From Accumulibacter sp. (GTDB taxonomy: Bacteria; Pseudomonadota; Gammaproteobacteria; Burkholderiales; Rhodocyclaceae): DNA of 36,192 nt. The stretch is from the NCBI GenBank assembly GCA_016788495.1, contig JAEUOM010000019.1, forward strand, positions 1-36,192, read 5' to 3'. How positions within the stretch are numbered: the first letter of the stretch is position 1; every line of letters begins with the position of its first letter. Shown piece after piece: positions 30,904 through 36,192 of the stretch. The notes under the pieces were generated by a model. The model had not been told where the DNA came from. It made no database searches and saw nothing but the letters and a program-made list of their open reading frames with translations. A program made the translations under genes and the position numbers.

Positions 30904-33498
30904 TCAGCTGGCTGCCTTGCGCCGCCGTGCCGGCGGAGCCTCGGCGGCGACGACGGTTGCCGCCACATCCGGCTTGGCGGCTGCAGCGCGTGCCTTGGTC
31001 GCAGTCGGCTTCGCTGCGCGCTTCTCGAACTCGAAGCCGACCTTGCCGTCGGCGGCACGCACCAGATAGGCGGAGAACTTGCGGCGTGTGCGGGCTGAGA
31101 CAAATCCGCGCAGCAGTTCGCTGCGGCCGTCCGCGAGCAGCCTGCGCATCTGCTCGGGTTCGATCGGCTGCTGCAGGATCACTGTACCGGAGCGGAAGTC
31201 GCAGGTTCTCCCAGCCGTGACAGACCTTTCGCAGACGTATGCCATTCCGTGGCGAAAGACACGAGCGCCACATTTCGGGCAGTCACCAAGCGCTTCGCTT
31301 TCCGAGAAGTCCGGTTCTTCGGCGCTGCCGTCGTCGCTGGCGCTGACCTGGCCGAAATCAAAAACGGGGGCATGGTCCTCGTTGAGCTGGATGATGGCGC
31401 TGAACGGTCGACCGAGCTTGTTGCGAAAGCCAGTCAGCGGGCCGATCCGGCGTTGCTCGAGCAACTCCTCGATCTCGCGCGCTTCGAACTGCCGCCCGGC
31501 GACGATCTTCCAGAGGGAAAAATCACAACCCTGGCACTGGAACTTCTTGTAGGTCTCCTTGATGACCTTGCCGCATTTGGGGCAGGGAGTCGCCAGTTCG
31601 CCGAAGTCACCGGGGATGCTGTCACTGTCGTAACTCCGCGCGCGATCGACGATGCGCCGGGTCATCTCGGCGATTTCACTCATGAACTCGTCGCGCGACA
31701 TTTCGCCACGTTCCATTCGCGCCAACTTCCACTCCCACTCGCCGGTCAGCTCGGGTGCGGTGAGTTCGGTTATGCCGAGGCCGTTGAGCAGGGTCATCAG
31801 CGAAAAGGCCTTGGCGGTGGGGAGCAACTCGCGGCCTTCCCGCAGAAGATACTGCTCGGCCAGAAGGTTCTCGATGATCTGGGCGCGGGTCGCCGGAGTC
31901 CCGAGCCCGCGCCCGGCCATCGCAGCGCGCAGTTCCTCGTCATCCATGGTCTTGCCCGCGCCCTCCATGGCCGTCAGCAGGGTCGCCTCGGAGTAGCGTG
32001 CCGGCGGTCGGGTCTCCTGCGATGCGATCACCACGTCCTCGGTGTGCACCTCCTCACCGGCAGCAACGGCTACGAGGTTACCGTCTTCACCTTCCTGTGC
32101 CTCGCGGCCATAGACGGCCAGCCAGCCGGCATTGACGAGAATGCGACCTTCGGTCTTGAAGGGTTCCCCCGTGACGCGGGTGATCCGGGTCGTGGTCTGG
32201 TATTCGGCAGCGGGATGGAAGACGGCAAGGAACCTCTTGACGACCATGTCGTAGAGCTTGAACTCGGGCTCGGAAAGACTCTTCGGAGCCAGCAGCGTCG
32301 GAATGATCGCGAAGTGGTCGGAAACCTTGGCATTGTTGAAAATCCGCTTGTTCGGCTGCACCCAGTGACGCTCGAGGATCAACTGCGCAAAGGGCGCGTA
32401 GCGCGCCAGCAGGCCTTCCTCCACTACCTTGCCAGCTGCCGCGCCGCTGAGCATCGTCAGCGTACTGGCCACCGTCGGGCGATAGTCTTCCGGCAGGGCG
32501 CGGGAGTCCGTGCGCGGATAGGTGAGCACCTTGTGCTTCTCGTAAAGAGCCTGCGCCAGCCCCAGGGTGGCCTTGGCCGAAAAGCCGAAGCGGCCGTTCG
32601 CCTCGCGCTGCAGACTGGTGAGGTCGTAGAGCAGCGGTGAGAGCTGGGTCGAGGCTTTCGATTCCTCGCTGACCGTACCCGGTTTGCCCAGGCACTGCCG
32701 TTGCAGCATGAGCGCCCGCTCCTCCACCCACAGACGGTCGGCACGGGCGTGTTCGTCATCATCCTTGCCCTGGAACTTCTCGTCGAACCATTTCCCTCGA
32801 TAGTGGCCAGCGGCGCAGGCAAAGATTCCCTCCAGTTCCCAGTAGGAGCGCGGCTTGAAACGGCGGATGCGGTCTTCACGGTCTACGATCAGGGCCAGGG
32901 TGGGCGTCTGCACGCGACCGACCGTGGTCAAATGGAAGCCGCCGCTCTTTGAGTTGAACGCCGTCATCGCGCGTGTGCCATTGATGCCGACCAGCCAGTC
33001 GGATTCGGAACGACAGATCGCGGCCTGCGCCAGTCCATGCATCTCGCTACCGTTGCGCAGCCGGGTGAAGCCATCGCGGATCGCTTGCGGCGTCATCGAC
33101 TGCAGCCACAGTCGCTCGACGGGTTTGCCCGTGCCGGCATGTCGGGTGATGTAGTTGAAGATCAACTCGCCTTCCCGACCTGCGTCACAAGCGTTCACCA
33201 GGCTGAGCACGTCCTTGCGGTTGATCAGGCGAAGCAGGAGCTTCAGGCGGGCCTCGGACTTGGTGATCGGCTGCAGCGCGAAATGAGGCGGTATCACCGG
33301 CAGGTGAGCGAAGGACCACTTGCCACGTTTGACCTCATGCTCAGCGGGGCAGGCCAGCTCGAGCAGATGGCCGACGGCCGACGAGAGTACGTAGTCCTCG
33401 CTCTCGAAGTAGTCCTCATGGCGAACGAAACCACCCAGCGCGCGTGCCAAGTCAGCGGCGACGGACGGTTTCTCTGCAATGATCAGTTTCTTGCTCAT
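30904..33498 (-). CDS. topB: DNA topoisomerase III
   Basis: An 864-aa type IA topoisomerase that relaxes and decatenates DNA through single-strand passage. The TOPRIM start is MSKKLIIAEKPSVAADLARA, with NACDAGREGELIF as metal site. The catalytic tyrosine is Tyr327 in LTYPRTDSR (Tyr328 in E. coli). It is longer than E. coli TopB (653 aa) because of two C-terminal zinc-ribbon units (CPKCGKVIKETYKKFQCQGC and CPKCGARVFRHGMAYVC) and an Ala/Lys/Arg-rich tail ending RRRKAAS. Such long forms are common in betaproteobacteria. ATG 33498 fits the family start; the open frame to 33699 is not conserved in character. Confidence 0.95.
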   Translation of the reverse strand: MSKKLIIAEKPSVAADLARALGGFVRHEDYFESEDYVLSSAVGHLLELACPAEHEVKRGKWSFAHLPVIPPHFALQPITKSEARLKLLLRLINRKDVLSLVNACDAGREGELIFNYITRHAGTGKPVERLWLQSMTPQAIRDGFTRLRNGSEMHGLAQAAICRSESDWLVGINGTRAMTAFNSKSGGFHLTTVGRVQTPTLALIVDREDRIRRFKPRSYWELEGIFACAAGHYRGKWFDEKFQGKDDDEHARADRLWVEERALMLQRQCLGKPGTVSEESKASTQLSPLLYDLTSLQREANGRFGFSAKATLGLAQALYEKHKVLTYPRTDSRALPEDYRPTVASTLTMLSGAAAGKVVEEGLLARYAPFAQLILERHWVQPNKRIFNNAKVSDHFAIIPTLLAPKSLSEPEFKLYDMVVKRFLAVFHPAAEYQTTTRITRVTGEPFKTEGRILVNAGWLAVYGREAQEGEDGNLVAVAAGEEVHTEDVVIASQETRPPARYSEATLLTAMEGAGKTMDDEELRAAMAGRGLGTPATRAQIIENLLAEQYLLREGRELLPTAKAFSLMTLLNGLGITELTAPELTGEWEWKLARMERGEMSRDEFMSEIAEMTRRIVDRARSYDSDSIPGDFGELATPCPKCGKVIKETYKKFQCQGCDFSLWKIVAGRQFEAREIEELLEQRRIGPLTGFRNKLGRPFSAIIQLNEDHAPVFDFGQVSASDDGSAEEPDFSESEALGDCPKCGARVFRHGMAYVCERSVTAGRTCDFRSGTVILQQPIEPEQMRRLLADGRSELLRGFVSARTRRKFSAYLVRAADGKVGFEFEKRAAKPTATKARAAAAKPDVAATVVAAEAPPARRRKAAS

Positions 33499-33771
33499 GG
33501 GGTCTTTGTCAGCCGCACAGGGGGGCGAGGGTGGGGTTGCGGGGTGCTCCGCAGCAGAGCGCTTGCGGACGATGATAAGAGCAGTTCGCCGCGCTTGGCA
33601 AGCAAGCCTGCCGCGGCTGCCAGTGGAAGCCGCGGCGGGCAGCGTCCCGCTGCCTGTTTGCGGCGACGCTGAACCAGGCGCACAGCCGTCGGTGCACATC
33701 GCCGTGGCCGCGCATGGGCTGGCTGTGCCGAGCTGGATCGCGATGCCGTGGCAGCAACCAGCGCCGGCGGT

Positions 33772-34896
33772 CTACGTGCTGCCGCTCGGAGGCGGTAGCC
33801 TCTGGTAGCGACCCCCTGGCATGCTGGCGATCTGGCCCTGCAGCTCGAGTTCGAGCAGGACCACTGCTGCTCGGTCGGCTGTCAGGCCACTGCGCGTGAC
33901 CATTTCGTCGAGACTGAACGGATCAAAACCCAAGGACTGCAGGACGCGGCCAGCGTCGGTCGCTGCATCGAGGCTCGCATCCGGTGCCGCCGGGTCTGTC
34001 GGAGATCCTCCGGTCGTCGTGCTCCAGCGCAGTTCTTCGAGGACGTCGGCGACGGTTTCCACCAGCTTCGCTCCCTGCTTGATCAGTCGGTGGCAGCCGC
34101 GCGACTGCGGCGAGTGAATCGAGCCCGGGATGGCGAAGACCTCCCGTCCCTGTTCCGAAGCGATGCGGGCGGTGATCAGCGAACCGCTGTCGACGGTTGC
34201 CTCGATCACCAAGGTGCCGCGGGAAAAGCCGGCGATCAGCCGGTTGCGACGCGGAAAGTTGGCGGCCAGCGGTGGCGTCCCGAGGGCGAACTCGGACACT
34301 ATAGCGCCCCGGCGGCTGATCTCCCGCGCCAGTTCACGGTTGTTGGCCGGGTAAACGCGGTCGATACCGGTACCGACGAAAGCCACGGTGCTGCCGGATC
34401 GTGCCAGCGCCCCCCGGTGAGCGCCGGCATCGATGCCCAGGGCGAGGCCGCTCGCGATGGTCAGCCCGGCATCGGCCAGCGCAGCGGCAAAGCGCTCGGC
34501 GTTGCCGAGCCCCTGTGGAGTCGGGTTGCGGCTACCAACGATGGCCAGCGCCGGCGAGTTGAGAAGCTCGAGGCGGCCGAGAACATAGAGCAGGGTTGGT
34601 GGATCGGGAGTCTGCAGGAGGGACTGCGGGTACTCGGCATCGGCCAGGGATACCAGATGTTGGGCCGGCTGCGCCGCCCAGGCGAGGGCCTGTTCGAGCA
34701 CTGCGCTGTTGTCCTGGTCGAGAAGCAGGCTGGCGGCCTGATTGCCAGCCACCGCCCCCAGAGCCGACCGGCCCGCGTTGAAGATCGCGTCCGGCGGGCC
34801 GAAGGCACGCAGCAGCTTGCGCTGCGTCTCGCCGCCAATTCCGGGGGTCAGGGTCAGCCGTAGCCACGGCAGCAGCTCGGCTGCCCCTGCTCTCAT
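33772..34896 (-). CDS. dprA: DNA-processing protein DprA (Smf)
   Basis: A 374-aa protein that binds incoming single-stranded DNA and loads RecA in natural transformation; it is also present in species not known to be competent. An N-terminal helix-hairpin-helix part (LRLTLTPGIGGETQRKLL) precedes the Rossmann core (ALAIVGSRNPTPQGLGNAER, SGLALGIDAGAHRGAL, GTGIDRVYPANN, RNRLIAGFSRGTLVIEA, FAIPGS). The C-terminal winged helix is at about residues 310-368. It starts 2 nt after the stop of the LysM gene, so they form an operon. Confidence 0.95.
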   Translation of the reverse strand: MRAGAAELLPWLRLTLTPGIGGETQRKLLRAFGPPDAIFNAGRSALGAVAGNQAASLLLDQDNSAVLEQALAWAAQPAQHLVSLADAEYPQSLLQTPDPPTLLYVLGRLELLNSPALAIVGSRNPTPQGLGNAERFAAALADAGLTIASGLALGIDAGAHRGALARSGSTVAFVGTGIDRVYPANNRELAREISRRGAIVSEFALGTPPLAANFPRRNRLIAGFSRGTLVIEATVDSGSLITARIASEQGREVFAIPGSIHSPQSRGCHRLIKQGAKLVETVADVLEELRWSTTTGGSPTDPAAPDASLDAATDAGRVLQSLGFDPFSLDEMVTRSGLTADRAAVVLLELELQGQIASMPGGRYQRLPPPSGST

Positions 34897-34898
34897 CG

Positions 34899-35915
34899 TT
34901 ATGGGACGCGGGCGAAGTCGTTGACCTCGACGGTACCGATGGCTTGAACGACGAGGCCGTACGAGATTCGTTCAAAGGTGCGGAAGACGAACAGCAGGCC
35001 CACCCGCTCCGGCGGGATCGGGATGACGACGGTCGTGTCGTTTTCGTCGCGCTCGACGATGGTGCGATTGCGCTCGAGGGCCAGGACGTGGCCTATCTCC
35101 ATACCGTCGGCGCGGCCTCGGTTGATGGCGACGATCGACCCCCGACCAGCGGCATCGACACCACCGTAGACCGATATCACGCGGCCATCGACTCGGAAAT
35201 CCGGTTTGTGCGGGACATATGGGACCAGATCGGGACGTACCACGGGCAGCAGCCTGTCGCCACGTCCGATCTCCTCCCTCGACGTCAGTACCTCGAAGGT
35301 AGCCGGGTTGCCGGCCTCGATCTGGCGGGCGGTTCCGAGATAGTAGGCTTGGTAGCCGAGAAGCTCGCCGCTTTCCGGATCGACCAGCGGCTTGCCTTGA
35401 CGGTAGATCTGCCAGCCGCGTTGCGCGGGGTCGGCATCGGCCACGTAGGCGCGGTCGCCATGGCCGAGGAAGATGCGGTCCGGTGGCAGGGCAACGATGC
35501 GCGCAGCGTTCGCGAGCCCGTCCTTGTCGACGATCAGCGGTTCGGAGAGGAAGGGGCGGATCTCGTTCGGGGGGATCGGCGGCACACCCGGGTCGATCCC
35601 TTCGGCGTAGATCCGTGGCAGCAGCCGGGTGCTCTGCAGGCGCAGCCATGGCTTGCCGTCGGCGTGGCGCTCCAGGACGATGACGTCGCCAGGGTAGATG
35701 AGGTGTGGATTGCGGATCTCGGAGCGGTTCATCCGCCAGATCAGCGGCCATTCCCACGGGTTCTTGAGGAACTTGCCGGAAATTCCCCAGAGCGTGTCTC
35801 CCGGGACGACGATGTGTCTCTCGGGAGCCCCGCTGGCCAGCTCCAGGTCCTGGCCGGCAGCGCCGGAAATCCCGCCGAGCGTGGCCAGGATGAAGGCGAA
35901 CAGGAAGCGGATCAT
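34899..35915 (-). CDS. Exported LysM domain protein
   Basis: A 338-aa protein with signal peptide MIRFLFAFILATLGGISGAA and a LysM peptidoglycan-binding domain at residues 33-82 (VVPGDTLWGISGKFL to YPGDVIVLE). The rest has no domain I can name, but LPRIYAEGI, IYRQGKPLVDPESGELLGYQ and NRGRADGMEIGHVLALER are typical of LysM proteins encoded before dprA in betaproteobacteria. ATG 35915 has GAGG 8 nt upstream; the frame is open to 36041 without a ribosome site. It is divergent from def. Confidence 0.9.
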   Translation of the reverse strand: MIRFLFAFILATLGGISGAAGQDLELASGAPERHIVVPGDTLWGISGKFLKNPWEWPLIWRMNRSEIRNPHLIYPGDVIVLERHADGKPWLRLQSTRLLPRIYAEGIDPGVPPIPPNEIRPFLSEPLIVDKDGLANAARIVALPPDRIFLGHGDRAYVADADPAQRGWQIYRQGKPLVDPESGELLGYQAYYLGTARQIEAGNPATFEVLTSREEIGRGDRLLPVVRPDLVPYVPHKPDFRVDGRVISVYGGVDAAGRGSIVAINRGRADGMEIGHVLALERNRTIVERDENDTTVVIPIPPERVGLLFVFRTFERISYGLVVQAIGTVEVNDFARVP

Positions 35916-36096
35916 CGTGTTATCCTCGTACGTGTAGCCGCACTCTCGGGGGAACTCAGGGTCGAGGCTCCTGTCGGAGCCTATCGATTCGGCAGCCCTG
36001 CTGCCAAGCCTCCGGTGCGTGCGATTCACGGATGCCGGCATTGTCGAGACACTGCCTTAAATTCTGCACGTAGTTACTTATTCGATCAAGCTTTTT

Positions 36097-36192
36097 ATGT
36101 CTTTGCTGCCGATACTTCGTTTTCCTGACCCTCGTCTGAAAAAGGTCGCCGCTCCGGTGGCGCGGATCGATGATGGCATTCGCCGGCTGGCG
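36097..36192 (+). CDS. def: Peptide deformylase (3' part beyond window)
   Basis: The first 32 codons are present: [20 protein letters not shown] then [12 protein letters not shown], the typical N-terminus of peptide deformylase, which removes the formyl group from new proteins. The catalytic motifs are outside the window. The start ATG has a weak ribosome site. Its position divergent from the LysM-dprA operon is the usual betaproteobacterial order, with fmt expected next. Confidence 0.9.
   Translation, partial: MSLLPILRFPDPRLKKVAAPVARIDDGIRRLA

Noticed and set aside
33499-33771. Plus- and minus-strand frames between topB and dprA
   Set aside because: They run into the ends of both real genes and have antisense-like composition; I see no gene in this 273-nt gap.

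Overview
The window is a high-GC bacterial chromosome segment around the replication origin. The gene order rpmH-rnpA-yidD-yidC-mnmE on one strand, back to back with dnaA-dnaN-gyrB (no recF between dnaN and gyrB), the DUF1840 gene, the OxyR type and the dprA/LysM/def arrangement point to a betaproteobacterium. I favour the Rhodocyclales (Accumulibacter or a relative), from general protein character rather than any search.

Left arm (1-14,800). A minus-strand group runs from a small Trp-rich ORF through glnD (nitrogen-status sensor) to a transglutaminase/DUF2126 amidoligase-like fusion and a circularly permuted ATP-grasp/alpha-E protein cut by the window edge; the last two belong to a widespread but poorly understood predicted peptide-modification system. 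Divergent from it is a citrate-synthase-like gene behind a near-consensus sigma-54 promoter and a long structured leader. Its product has lost two of the active-site histidines. Next come a three-gene envelope operon (exported protein, Tat-type M48 metalloprotease, lipoprotein) with a good sigma-70 promoter, a glycerate kinase, and ppnP on the opposite strand.

Origin region (14,800-24,200). mnmE, yidC, yidD, rnpA and rpmH read left and dnaA, dnaN and gyrB read right. A perfect DnaA box lies between rpmH and dnaA. Four weaker boxes beside an AT-rich stretch lie between dnaA and dnaN, the most likely oriC core.

Right arm (24,200-36,192). pyrF, a small kinase-like protein, a tRNA-Ala(GGC)/tRNA-Glu(TTC) pair with a strong promoter, and thiC behind a 347-nt hairpin-rich leader with no recognisable THI box. 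Then a DUF1840 gene, rsuA, an OxyR with both redox cysteines, a parS-like site and a tandem palindromic element, then topB, dprA and a LysM protein on the minus strand, and the start of def on the plus strand.

Most of the window is conserved housekeeping. The less ordinary parts are the degenerate citrate synthase with its sigma-54/leader control region, the transglutaminase/ATP-grasp pair, the thiC leader, the parS-like site and the Trp-rich ORF coupled to glnD. No insertion sequence, prophage or CRISPR array was seen.
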